64,000 nt of DNA from the NCBI GenBank assembly GCA_027475525.1, contig JAMWFC010000066.1:186001-250000 (forward strand), given 5' to 3'. The stretch comes from Macrolepiota albuminosa (Eukaryota > Basidiomycota > Agaricomycetes > Agaricales > Agaricaceae). The notes beneath the pieces are model-generated. The model had not been told where the DNA came from. It made no database searches and worked only from the letters and a program-made list of their open reading frames with translations. The position numbers and the translations under genes are program-made. This document shows, one piece after another, positions 34,575 through 45,476 of the stretch (position 1 is its first letter; each line of letters opens with the position of its first letter).

Positions 34575-37500
34575 ATGGCTACGTATACTCACACTTACTA
34601 CCCCACCGGGTACCAGACCGACCCTTACGGACGCCCGGTACCCGACCACTACTCCGCGCAGACCCCCCGCCCCGCCTACCCACCCCTCCCGTACGAACCT
34701 CCATATCTCCACCGCCACTGGGCCCCCGACCCGTCCCTCTACGACCTGGGGCCCTCAGCCAGCTGGGCCCCTCCGCCCAATTTAGCCATGGCGCGACCTG
34801 TGGAGGTCCCCTCGTACCGGAGCATCCCCGGGGGCCTGCCGGAGACCCCACCTGTACCCAGTGGACCTCGCCCGATTCCCCCCAGCGAGGGCCCCTTTGC
34901 ACCCACCCCCTACTACGGTTACCAGCGCCCCGTCCCCCAACCCCGAGAACCCCGAGGACCCCCCTACCCCGACTACCCCCCTCGTCATTACCCGGCCGCC
35001 GCTCCACCCGCTCGAACCCCTCCCTCGCCAATGGGACCCCCTACCCCGACTACCCCCCTCGTCATTACCCGGCCGCCGCTCCACCCGCTCGAACCCCTCC
35101 CTCGCCAATGGGACAACGACGCCTCGAGGAATATGAACGGCAACGGGACGAGATACTCCGCTCCCTCAGGATCTCACCGGAGGACTTCGCGCAACGGACG
35201 AGGACGCTGCTCGTGGAATTCGGGCACGACGACTTCGAAGGCACAGGATCTCACCGGAGGACTTCGCGCAACGGACGAGGACGCTGCTCGTGGAATTCGG
35301 GCACGACGACTTCGAAGGCACCCGGAGGAATGGGCTCACTGCCTGGTCGAATTCGGGGATCGCCTCACGCGAGGAGAACTCCCGGAGCCAGCCATGGTAA
35401 AATATAGGCGCAATACGATCCTCCGGGAAGAATTACAGCAGCTGCTCGACGAAGTCCACGCGTCCCCCTCCCCTCGGCCCCTCAACGACCCCGCGGACCC
35501 AGGTCGCTCGATTCACATTCGACGGGAACCCCCGGAACCGGCCCCAGCAGTCCCGGCAACCCCCACGGTCCCCACTCCGGAGCAACGGCAACGGGAAGAA
35601 CGGCAGAACGCCTCAGCCATACTACGGTCCCTCAACCCGACGGGAGGCCTCTTCGATCAACCCGCTGCTCGCACGGTAGGCTTGTCAACTCGCCGCAGGG
35701 CTAACTCCGTAACCCGACGGGAGGCCTCTTCGATCAACCCGCTGCTCGCACGGTAGGCTTGTCAACTCGCCGCAGGGCTAACTCCGTCCTAGTACCTTCG
35801 AGACCTGGGGACAGCCTCAAAGACCCCTGGAACCCCTCCCGCGAACAGACAACGCCCGACCCCCGGCCCCGACGAACCCCGGTAGAGCCCGGGTGGACAC
35901 CCCTAGTACGGACGACACGCTATGCTACATTGACGAGCTCACGCGCGACAACAACGAACAACGTCCCGCGCCCGCGCCCGCCCCGGCACCAGCACCGCCC
36001 GCCACGTCCGCCCCGGCCCCTCCGGAGCGCAACTTCCGCCGCGATCCGCCACCCCACTTCGACCTACGGAACCCCCCGCGACCCCCGATGCAAGCCCGAC
36101 CCTCCCGGACTTCCGCCGCGATCCGCCACCCCACTTCGACCTACGGAACCCCCCGCGACCCCCGATGCAAGCCCGACCCTCCCGGATTGAACGCCCCCGC
36201 GCAACCTGGCACCCGACCCAGCACCTAACCCCCCTCCGCCCGACCCGACACCGCCGAACCCTCCCCGACCGCCTCCGCCACCCCCAGCCCCGACCCAGCA
36301 CCTAACCCCCCTCCGCCCGACCCGACACCGCCGAACCCTCCCCGACCGCCTCCGCCACCCCCAGCCGAACCCGAGGACGACCCCCAGGCCCCCCACCTCC
36401 GCCACTCCCTGCGTGGAGACCCGGGCCCCCTCCTGGCAGGAACGAACCCCCTTGGGACAACGGACCTCCCGGGCGTGGACCCCCAGGTGAGCCACCCGGA
36501 GGAGGACCTCCCGGCGGGTGGGGCCCCGCCCTTGGTGCTTTTCCTCCCCAAGGAGGGGGGGGTAATCATTACTACTACTATTACAACGCTGGCCCCCCTC
36601 CCCGTAACGCTGCCGGACCGGACGACGCTCGCGACGCCCTCGCCCGCGAAGGACGTCTAGACATTCAGAAACCTGATGCGTTCACGGGCCGGGACCCCCG
36701 GAAATGGCGTACCTTCCTCACTCAGTGTCTTAATACGTTTCAGGCAAAGCCGCTCACGTTTCAGGTTGACAGCTCCCGGGTGGCCTTTGCCGCGTCGTAC
36801 CTCCAGGGGATCGCCTTCGATCACTACACGGCCCTCATCCAGTTCGACCCCAACAACCCGGCACTCGCTCGCTGGCAAGCCTTCGTCGACGAATTCTCCG
36901 GGAAATTCGGGATATACGACACCGTGGCCGAGGCCGAGGACAACCTCTTCAACCTCCGGATGCGCTCTGAAGAACGTTTCACTACCTTCATCGTACGTTT
37001 TGAAAAGGAAGCTTACGAGACAGGTTGGAATTACAGCGCCCTCCGGTACGCCCTCCGCCGCGCCCTCCCACAACGTATCAAGGACGTCCTCCGACTCGCC
37101 CCGAAACAACCCTCCTACGACGGATACAAGGCCCTCGTCATGCAGATCGACCAGCGCTACTGGGAAGACCGCAGCGAGTATTCGAACTCCCGACCCCCCT
37201 GGAACCCTAGAGGAGGACCCCCTTGGCCCTCCGGCGAAGCTCCCAACCCCCAAGGTCGAAATCCCGGTCCCCCCGCGTTCCCTGGCGGCCGACCCCCGGT
37301 GAGTCGCGGCCCGCCCAATGCTAACCCCGGCAGCGGCACCCGCCCCCAGGCCCAGCTCAACGCCGCCGTGGCCACCCAAGACCCGGGCGACGCGCCAAGC
37401 CCCGAGGAACCCCCGGGAGACCCCGAAGACTTCGACTTCGACGACGAGCGGGACGAGGAGGCCCTCCGAGCCAACCGGCTTCAAAAGAAGGGACGACCCT

Positions 37501-37682
37501 GGATCGAGGTCCCGACGGATGTGCAGGAACGACGGAGAAGGGAGGGCGTCTGCATACTCTGTGGTGAGAAAGATCATTTCATCTCCGAGTGCCCCAAACG
37601 ACAGGTCATGGGACGTGCCACCTGGACCTTCGAAGGGGAGGACGCTACCTACGAGTATTCGGAAAACGACCCGGCGATTTAG
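34575..37682 (+). CDS. gag of chromovirus B
   Basis: Structural protein of the virus-like particle. ATG 34575 (MATYTHTYYPTGYQTDPYGR) follows the self-primer by 20 bases. A long Pro/Arg/Gln-rich N-terminal region is followed by the Retrotrans_gag core (about 36680-37180: RDPRKWRTFLTQCLNTFQAK, ERFTTFIVRFEKEAYETGW) and the nucleocapsid knuckle [15 protein letters not shown] near 37550. It ends at TAG 37680-37682. Five 77-bp duplications (34960, 35167, 35634, 36032, 36212) break the assembled frame. From 36450 the frame is undisturbed. I see no stop that these duplications do not explain, but this needs realignment. Pol starts in the -1 frame near the end. Confidence 0.85.
34960..35113 (+). repeat. 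77-bp exact tandem duplication 9
   Basis: Unit 34960-35036 repeats at 35037-35113 in the B gag; A has it once near 25672. Confidence 0.9.
35167..35320 (+). repeat. 77-bp exact tandem duplication 10
   Basis: Unit 35167-35243 repeats at 35244-35320 in the B gag; A has it once near 25804. Confidence 0.9.
35634..35787 (+). repeat. 77-bp exact tandem duplication 11
   Basis: Unit 35634-35710 repeats at 35711-35787 in the B gag; A has it once near 26196. Confidence 0.9.
36032..36185 (+). repeat. 77-bp exact tandem duplication 12
   Basis: Unit 36032-36108 repeats at 36109-36185 in the B gag; A has it once near 26490. Confidence 0.9.
36212..36365 (+). repeat. 77-bp exact tandem duplication 13
   Basis: Unit 36212-36288 repeats at 36289-36365 in the B gag; A has it once near 26580. 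Confidence 0.9.
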
Positions 37683-40600
37683 ACCCGGAAGACGCCCTAA
37701 ATCGCGGAATCGACCCCGACGTCTTCTCCGCCCCGGTCTCACACCTTCGCTCTACGACACTCATACAGGACACCCTCACGGCCTACCTACCCTCCCACTC
37801 TTCGCACTCCCTCCTCCTCAAAACCCGCCTCACCCCCTCCGGAACTCCCCTCAACACCCTCGTCGACAGTGGCGCCACCGACAACTTCATCGATGAAGCA
37901 TGGTCTACCTTCGCCCCGGAACCCGCCCAGCGACTCCCGGTCCCGGTACGACTCTGCCTCTTTGACGGAGACGCCTCTACGGCGGGGGACATCACCCACT
38001 TCATGCGTATGCCCGTTACCTTCGCCAACGGACAGACTCACAACCTCCGGATGTTGATAACAAAACTTCACCCTTCCGCACCCCTGGTCTTAGGACTCCC
38101 GTGGCTCCGGGACACTAACCCCCGCATCGATTGGCGACACCTCACCCTTCACCTGACCCGGGACCCGACCCCCGACGACCAGCAACTCCCCTTAACCCCC
38201 GCATCGATTGGCGACACCTCACCCTTCACCTGACCCGGGACCCGACCCCCGACGACCAGCAACTCCCCTTCGACATTCCCCACTCCTCAGATCCGACCCC
38301 GAAGGACCCCCCGGACGAGCCCCCACCACCCCCCGGACTCCAGTCTCGTTCGTCCCGATCCTTCGTCATCAATGCCAGGCTGGACGGCACCCCGGGACCG
38401 ATATCGGCCCTTATCGACAGCGGAGCCACCGGGGTTTTCATCAGCGACGCCCTCGACCTCCCCCACGACTCCCTCGACCAGCCCCTCCGCCTGCAACGCC
38501 TCGACGGCACCCCCTCCTCCTCCGGCCCCATCACCTCCCCCACGACTCCCTCGACCAGCCCCTCCGCCTGCAACGCCTCGACGGCACCCCCTCCTCCTCC
38601 GGCCCCATCAAAGGTCTCACTCGGGACGCGTGACCCTGGACAACAACTACGAGTTCACTTCCGACTTCCTGGTCACGCGACTTCACGACTCGACCCCGAT
38701 GGTGCTGGGGCTGCCCTGGCTGCCTACGAGTTCACTTCCGACTTCCTGGTCACGCGACTTCACGACTCGACCCCGATGGTGCTGGGGCTGCCCTGGCTGC
38801 GCGACACAAACCCCGACATCGATTGGAGGACGCTCACCATGACCTTCCCGGGACCCGAAGACCACCCCTCGACCGCCGTGCACCTCCGAGCCCTAGGAGG
38901 CGACCCGACGCCCGACACCCCCGGGACGACTGCCGCGCCCCCCGCGCATGCCTCACCCACGCCCGTCCGAGACCTCAAGGCCCCTGATCGACCCCCAAAC
39001 ATTCCTCGGAACAAGTACAAAGGGCTGAACTACCCCTGCCGGTCTCAGACACGCGTCACACCCACTCCGGCCGATGCCTCCGCGACCCCGACCGACCCGA
39101 GCGCACTCGACATCAAGATCATTGGGGCCGCCCCCTTCGCCCGCCTCATGAGGGATGGGACTCCCACGTTTCAGCTGCACACCTCGCCTTCTCTCCCGGA
39201 AGAACACCTACGAGGGGACGCCATTCCCCCGGAACAGAAAACCGAGGAGCAAATCCTCCGAGAAGTAGTTCCCCCGGAGTATCACGAGTTCGCTGACGTA
39301 TTCTCCGAAGGAGACGCCAAGGAGATCCCCCCTCACCGCCCCTATGATCACACCATCGACCTCGAGGAAGGAGCCACCCCCCCTTTCGGCAAGGTCTACA
39401 ACATGTCGGAGGTCGAACTCCGGGCTCTCAAGGACTACCTCGACGAAATGCTCGGTAAGGGATTCATCCGACCCTCCGCCTCCGCCGCCGGAGCCCCGGT
39501 TCTATTCGCCAAGAAGAAGGACGGCTCGCTCCGACTCTGTGTCGACTACCGGGGACTCAACAAGATCACCAAGAAGAACCGCTACCCGCTCCCGCTCATC
39601 GGCGATCTGGTCGATCGACTCCGCAGTGCCAAGGTCTACACGAAGATCGACCTCCGCTCCGGTTACAACAACGTCCGCATCGCCCCGGGACACGAGTGGA
39701 AAACCGCGTTCCGCACGCGGTATGGTCTGTTTGAGTACCTTGTAATGCCTTTCGGAATGACTAACTCCCCCGCCACGTTCCAATACTTCATGAACGACAT
39801 CTTCCACGACATGAGCGACGTCTTCGTGATCGTCTACCTGGACGACATCCTCATTTATTCCGACTCACCGGAGGATCACCAAAAGCATGTCCGGCAAGTC
39901 CTCGAGCGCCTCCGGGAGCACAACCTCCACGCCAAGCCCGAGAAGTGTTCATTTCATACGGAAGAGGTTGAGTATCTTGGCGTCATAGTATCCCCGAATG
40001 GCGTTCGCATGGACCCCCACAAGGTCGAGGCCATCGTCAACTGGCCGCAGCCCCGGAACGTGAAGGAAGTACAGTCCTTCCTGGGTTTCGCTAACTTCTA
40101 CCGGAGGTTTATAGACAACTACTCCGGGATTACGAAACCCCTCAACCGGCTCACGCGCAAGGACATCGCCTGGAACTGGGACAGTAAGTGCCAGAGCGTC
40201 TTTAACCTGCTCAAGGAGGCTTTCACAGTCGCCCCGGTACTCCGGCACTACGACCCGGCCCTCCCGATCATCCTGGAATGTGACGCCTCCGACTACGCCA
40301 TCGCCGGGATTCTCTCACAGATGGAATCTGACGGTGGGGAACCCCGGCCAGTCGCTTTCTACACCCGGTCCATGATCGACGCCGAGCTCAACTACGACAT
40401 TTACGACAAGGAACTCCTCGCCATCGTCGAAGCCTTCAAGCAATGGCGGGCCTACCTCGAGGGAGCCCGGCACCGGATCCAGGTCTATTCGGATCATAAC
40501 AACCTGCAGTACTTCACCACGACCAAGCAACTCAGTCGACGACAGGCCCGATGGTCCGAGATCCTCTCGGAGTACGACTTCACGATCCAGTACCGCCCGG

Positions 40601-42219
40601 GACGACTTGGCGCCAAGCCCGACGCCCTCACCCGCCGACCGGATGTCTACCCCAAGAAGTCGTTCGAGGCGGAACGTAATGCATTCAATCATCGCGTGGT
40701 GATCCCTCCCGAACATTTGAATGCCTTACTGATCTTAAACGAGGAAGGGACCCTGAGTCAGATTCGCCGCGCCCCCCGAGACAAGTACTTCACCGATCAC
40801 GACCCCCGCAACCCCCCTGATGGAACCGACCGGGACCCCGCCTTCTCCCTGTCCCCCGACGAAAAACTCCTCCTCCGGGACGGCCGCATCTACGTCCCGG
40901 ATCACGCCCGACTTCGCTACGACGTCCTCCGTCAACACCACGACCACAAGCTCCGGGGACATCCTGGAATACGTAAGACCCTCCAGCTCATCTCCCGGAC
41001 TTACTTTTGGCCAGGGTTGAAGAAGGACGTGACCCGCTACATTCGATCATGCGAGCCCTGCCTCCGGGCCAAGGTCCCCCGACACCGACCGTACGGACTC
41101 CTGAAACCCCTGCCGGTCGGACGACGCCCCTGGTCCTCAATATCTCTGGACCACATCGTCGAGCTCCCGGAATCTGAAGGGTTCGATGCTATTCTCGTCG
41201 TTGTGTGCAGGCTGACCAAACAGGGCATCTTCCTACCCTGCCACACCACGGATACCGCCCCGGACTTCGCCCGGCTGTTCCTCGAGCACGTCTTCGCCAA
41301 ACATGGACTCCCGGACGACATCGTCTCTGACCGTGGCCCTCTCTTCGTGTCCAAGTTCTGGACTTCCCTGTGTAAGGCACTTGAAGTAAAGACTAACCTC
41401 TCTACCGCCTACCACCCCGAAACCGACGGCCAAACCGAAAGGGTCAACCAGTCCCTCGAGCAGTACCTCCGACTGTACGTCAACTACTTGCAGGACGACT
41501 GGCGTGCCGAGCTCCCCCTGGCCGAGTTCACCTACAACAACACGCCGCACTCTGCCACCGGGGTGTCACCCTTCTTTGCCAACAAGGGATACCATCCTCG
41601 ACTGACGCTCTCGCTCCGGGACATCCCGTCACACGCCGCCCACGAGGTCGCCCGGGATCTCCAGTCTCTTCACGAGTTTCTCCGGGAAGAGATCGACACC
41701 GCGAACCGGGCCTACGTGAAACACGCCGACCGGAAACGGGAAGACACCCCCAACTGGACCCCCGGGACAAAGGTATGGTTAGATCGACGACACCTCCGCA
41801 CCCGCCGGCCCTCCCCGAAACTCGATCACAAGCGTCTCGGCCCGTTCAAGATATTGAAGAAGGTCTCATCCCACGCCTACAAGATCGAACTTCCCCCGGG
41901 ACTAAAAGGACTGCACCCGGTTTTCCACGTCCGCCTCCTGGAGCGACACCCCCCGGATCCCTTCCCTGGACGACGACCCGAACCCCCTCCCCCGGTCGAG
42001 GTCGAGGACGAGTACCACTACGAGGTCGAAGACATCCTCGACTCCCGGAACATTCGTGGACGACCCCACTTCCTCGTACGGTGGAAGGGATACGGCCCGG
42101 AGGACGACACTTGGGAACCACGCAAAAACCTCGAAGGCGCCCTCGACAAACTCCGGGACTTCCAACAACAGCACCCGGGAGACGACCCTCCAGGGCGCAG
42201 GACTCACAGACGGCAGTAG
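37590..42219 (+). CDS. pol of chromovirus B: tandem retropepsins, RT, RNase H, integrase, chromodomain
   Basis: Polyprotein, -1 frame relative to gag, ending at TAG 42217-42219. Order: protease 1 ([12 protein letters not shown], Asp codon 37865) ending [16 protein letters not shown]; protease 2 ([12 protein letters not shown], 38416) ending [18 protein letters not shown] with [24 protein letters not shown] and [10 protein letters not shown] (about 39830); RNase H with [23 protein letters not shown] and [11 protein letters not shown]; integrase with HHCC zinc region ([19 protein letters not shown]) and DDE in [17 protein letters not shown] and [10 protein letters not shown]; chromodomain [24 protein letters not shown] (about 42020-42110). 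Three 77-bp duplications (38116, 38456, 38647) and one missing base next to the second (about 38610) disturb the protease part. From 38800 the frame is clean. Confidence 0.92.
38116..38269 (+). repeat. 77-bp exact tandem duplication 14
   Basis: Unit 38116-38192 repeats at 38193-38269 after protease 1 of B; A has it once near 28586. Confidence 0.9.
38456..38609 (+). repeat. 77-bp exact tandem duplication 15
   Basis: Unit 38456-38532 repeats at 38533-38609 in protease 2 of B; A has it once near 28845. One base is also missing relative to A directly after it. Confidence 0.9.
38647..38800 (+). repeat. 77-bp exact tandem duplication 16
   Basis: Unit 38647-38723 repeats exactly at 38724-38800 in protease 2 of B; A has it once near 28958. 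Confidence 0.92.
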
Positions 42220-42486
42220 TGGGCGTAACCCCCGCCTCTGGATTCGGTAGGGATTCAACTCCCATGTATACTTTCTGTTTTTCCTTCTTTCTCGCTCCCC
42301 TTTATTACCCTTTCCCATCGTAGCACCCGAATTTCTCTCTCCCGCCAAATTACCTACGATGTTTCTGTCCTTCTTTTCTCTCTCTTTACTTACTTACCTC
42401 GGCAGAACAAGTATATACATTTTGATTTACCACTACACTATAGGACACATAACGGGACCACCAAGAAAGTTCGGCAAGAAAGACTG

Positions 42487-44314
42487 CTAGTGAGGGGTCT
42501 CCGGCCCCCCCTCCCCTCCCTCTTCCCCGCTGGGCCGCGACGGCCAACCCCGGGGCTCCTCCCCCTCCCGCTCCCCCGGAACGTACTCCCGTGACGCCTC
42601 CTCCAGCAGCTGGTCCCAGGACGGAAGAGGCTCGCCTTCGTCCAGAATCCTCTCGAACCAGGTGCCCGGCGCTGGGACGTTCCTCCGCCGGTGCGCCGAG
42701 ACCAGCCTCCCCAGCAGGTCCAACCCACGCTCCACCCCCGGGGTTGCCAACTCGGGCCGCTGACCCTCCTGCAGAGAAGCCAGCGCCGCAGCCGCCCCGT
42801 CCAGGAGTAGGCGGTGCTCCCGGGCCCAACCTAGGGAAATCAGCACGGGAACTCGGTAGAGGGGCTCCAACCACTCACTCAAAGCCGACATCCGGGCGAC
42901 GACCACGTCCTGCAGGCTCTGGGGGGCCGGCTCCGGATGACCCGTCCCTTGCTCCAGCCGGGCCCGTAGCGCGTCCCGCTCGGCCTCCAACGCCCCTCGT
43001 GCAACCCGCGCCTCCTGCAGCTCCCGAGCTGCCGCCCCCCGGTCCTCCTCCATCCACCGCCGAGCTGCCGCCTCCTGCCTCACCGCCTCCTCGCTCCGGG
43101 CCAGGGTCGTCCGAACCCCCCGCAGGTGTTCAGCTGTGACCTGATGGCGGTCAACCAGCTCCTGCCTCTCCCGCTCGGCCCGATCCACGCGCTCCTGGAG
43201 CGCCCTCACGTCCTCGCCCAGCGGCCGCCCCGACAAAGGGGAAAAGACCGCCGGAGACAGGCGCAGGGAAGGGGCCGGGGAAGAGGACCCCCGGGAGAGC
43301 CGTGGCCGCTTGGAAGGGCCGGGGGAAGGACTGGGCGACGCCCGCCGCTTCCCCTTGTCGGCACGACTCGCCCCGGCCCGGGTTGCCCGGCGCGTGAGCA
43401 GGACCACGGGCCGGCCCCGACTCCCCACCCCCGCCGCCCCCCTGACCCGAGACCCCCTCGTCGGGGCGGCGCCTGCCCCGGAACCCTCCGACGCTCCCAC
43501 CGGCGGCTCGACCACCCAGTCCCTCTCCTCCACCCCCATCCGGCGTGTCAATCCCCCCAACGGCCACCCCTGCTCCCGCGCCATGCAACGCGCCCTCCAC
43601 AAAGCGGAAACGGAGCAGCGCTCGTGGTTGTCGCGACACGCCTCGCACACCGACGAGTCTCTCCGGGACGACGGGCTGGGGGCCTCGAAATGGCACGGCA
43701 CCATCCGGCGAGCGCAGTGCACACACTGGGTCGACGTTAGCGGCGGCCACGAAGGTACAAAGTCACTTACCGGCCCGTTACTAACGCACCACGCATGGGT
43801 GGGCAACCCCCGGGGCCTCTCAAGGGCCTGCTCGAACATCGACTGCGACACGGCGGCCCACGGGACACGCAGATCCTCCGGGACCACCGACACGGTGCCG
43901 GGGGCCATCCCCGATCGACGAAAACGCGGGGCGACCAAGCGGGGACGAGGTGAAGGGGGAGGGCGGGGGGGTCGGACGGTCATCCGCGCGACAGTAGGCG
44001 CGGGGCGACTGGGACCCGCCTGAGGGGCTACCGCGGGAACCGACGGCGGGGAACTGACCGGTGCCTCCGGGGCAGCCTCCGGCAGGCGACTGGGTCCCGC
44101 CTCCGGGGCAGGTGCGTTTTGTTGTTCTAAAAAAGGGAGGTTGATCGGGCCAAGCGAAAAACACGCGAATGCACCTACGTTGCTGAAAAAGCGCCGCGAC
44201 ACGCTCCTGATCCAGGCGGCGCCGATACCGGGCGTCCCGGGTCTCCCATACGACCAAAGGCGCGACTTCGTTGGTGGGCGGGGGCGTCGGGGAATGCGTC
44301 GGGGTACGCGACAT
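42487..44314 (-). CDS. antisense accessory gene of chromovirus B: Zn2Cys6-like, coiled-coil protein
   Basis: Lies between pol and the 3' LTR on the opposite strand. Exon 1 is 44314-44179 (ATG, MSRTPTHSPTPPPTNEV); a 52-bp intron 44178-44127 has GTAGGT donor and a pyrimidine tract ending TTTTTTAG; exon 2 is 44126-42487. Phase fits and gives 591 codons plus stop. Residues 180-216 carry six Cys spaced CX2CX6CX15CX2CX6C, the fungal Zn2Cys6 pattern apart from a slightly long loop. A bipartite basic stretch (KGKRR, KRPR) follows near 303-324, then a heptad-like Glu/Arg/Ala coiled coil at about 349-438 and a C-terminal block with WFERILDEGEPLPSW. The layout resembles a DNA-binding regulator. No 77-bp duplication lies here. 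The same gene is present, broken, in A. Function unknown; a regulator of element or host expression is inference. Confidence 0.72.
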
Positions 44315-44431
44315 GGTTGAGTTTGATGGTAAAAAATTTTTTTTCGATACGTGGCAGGTCAGGTGCCGGATCCCACGGTTGACCCCCGGTCCGAACCACC
44401 CGCTACGCGCGCCTCGGAGGGTCTCGGCGCT

Positions 44432-44444
44432 GAGGGGGGGGTGA
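44432..44444 (+). promoter_or_regulatory. polypurine tract of chromovirus B
   Basis: GAGGGGGGGGTGA directly abuts the 3' LTR, the position needed for plus-strand priming. Confidence 0.75.
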
Positions 44445-45193
44445 TGTCACGACCCCTCCCCTCCGGGCCCACCCCGGGACACCCCCGGAACACCATCTGG
44501 GATCCTCCCTCCGACCCCACAGGACACGCCCCGCCATCACGACCGCCGACACCGCCATCATGCGCGTCAAGGACCGCCATCAGCCGCCACCAGCCCCGAT
44601 CAACGATCGGATCATGCAACTCGCCCCCGGCCATCGCGCATCACGCATCACGGCTCCATCCGCGCCAATTGATCGCGCACCCCACACGCGCGATCCCGGT
44701 ATGCAGCCCCTGCCGCTACTCAATAACCCCCGGAACCCATCCCAGACATCCCGGAACCCCGAGACCCGGTCCCGTAGTACTTATAGCATAGTTCCCTGTT
44801 GTATTCGCGAGTCTTGATATTACATACTTTGCATACTGTTACATTGGTTATTGCGTGCCCTCTTGTTTGACTGGTACGCCTCGTTTGGTACGCTTCGACC
44901 GGCACGCCTTAGTATTCGCGTGCTATAAGTTTGGTACGCACTTCGCGACTCTTAAGTTACTAACTTGGTCTCGTCTTAGGACCTCCGGTTCACGACTCGA
45001 CCCCCTCTAACTCCCAGCTACTCTCATCCGAAACCCCCGGACTCTAGTCCCCTCTCCCGGGACTAACCCTGTCCTCGTCTTGAACCCCGGAGTCTTAGCC
45101 CCGGAGTTCCAGACACCCGAGTATCCGTAGATCAAGTCCGCATCGTAAGGGCGTCGCTTTCCCGGAAAGCCCCCGATTCAGCGGAACCTGACA
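44445..45193 (+). repeat. 3' LTR of chromovirus B
   Basis: 749 bp, almost identical to 33793-34541. The few differences are C/T or G/A. Confidence 0.95.
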
Positions 45194-45198
45194 ACCAG
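45194..45198 (+). repeat. right TSD of chromovirus B
   Basis: ACCAG, matching CCCAG at 33788-33792 at four of five positions. Confidence 0.6.
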
Positions 45199-45213
45199 CA
45201 CGGAGACACTCAC

Positions 45214-45349
45214 GCTGTTGGGCGAGCGCCGCTATGCGCTCCCGATCTAGGCAGCGCCGGTACCGGGCATCCTGGGACTCCTACATGATCAGGGATGCGA
45301 CTTCGTCAGTAGGCAGGGGCGTTGGGGAATGCGTCGGCATACACAACAT
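45214..45349 (-). pseudogene. antisense accessory gene of chromovirus A, exon 1 remnant
   Basis: 136 bases from ATG to a GTGAGT splice donor, exactly the length of exon 1 in B. Encoded similarity includes PTHSPTP, DEVASLIM and DARYRRCLDRERIAAL. One TAG replaces a Trp codon of B. Only about 20 bases of the intron remain before the B insertion; in B roughly 600 further bases, including the cysteine cluster, lie before the part retained at 33792, so A lost them. Confidence 0.75.
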
Positions 45350-45463
45350 GGTTGAGTTGGTTGGTAAAATTTTTTTTGATACGTGGCAGGTCAGGTGCCG
45401 GGTCCCACGATTGGACCCCAGTCCGGACCACCGGCTACATGTGCCTCGGAGGGTCTCAGCGCT

Positions 45464-45476
45464 GAGGGGGGGGTGA
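45464..45476 (+). promoter_or_regulatory. polypurine tract of chromovirus A
   Basis: GAGGGGGGGGTGA, identical to that of B, directly before the A 3' LTR. Confidence 0.7.

Larger units (their letters stand above)
33793..45193 (+). mobile_element. chromovirus B (Ty3/gypsy with chromodomain), youngest insertion
   Basis: Inserted into the 3' accessory region of chromovirus A. Near-identical 749-bp LTRs, probable 5-bp TSD, gag, pol in an overlapping -1 frame, a spliced antisense accessory gene, and a purine-rich PPT before the 3' LTR. All catalytic residues of protease, RT and integrase are present. Most apparent frame breaks are 77-bp duplications, so the real genomic copy may be intact or nearly so. 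The assembly could also be a mosaic of several similar copies. Confidence 0.93.

Noticed and set aside
37600..37690. A classical XXXYYYZ slippery site for the gag-pol -1 frame in B
   Set aside because: Only GGAAAAC-like sequence is present near the end of gag; it does not meet the X XXY YYZ rule, and I cannot assign a mechanism.
42590..44023. Plus-strand open frames opposite the antisense gene
   Set aside because: They are GC-driven shadows with no domains, no continuity and no counterpart in A, whereas the minus-strand frame has a fitting intron and conserved blocks.
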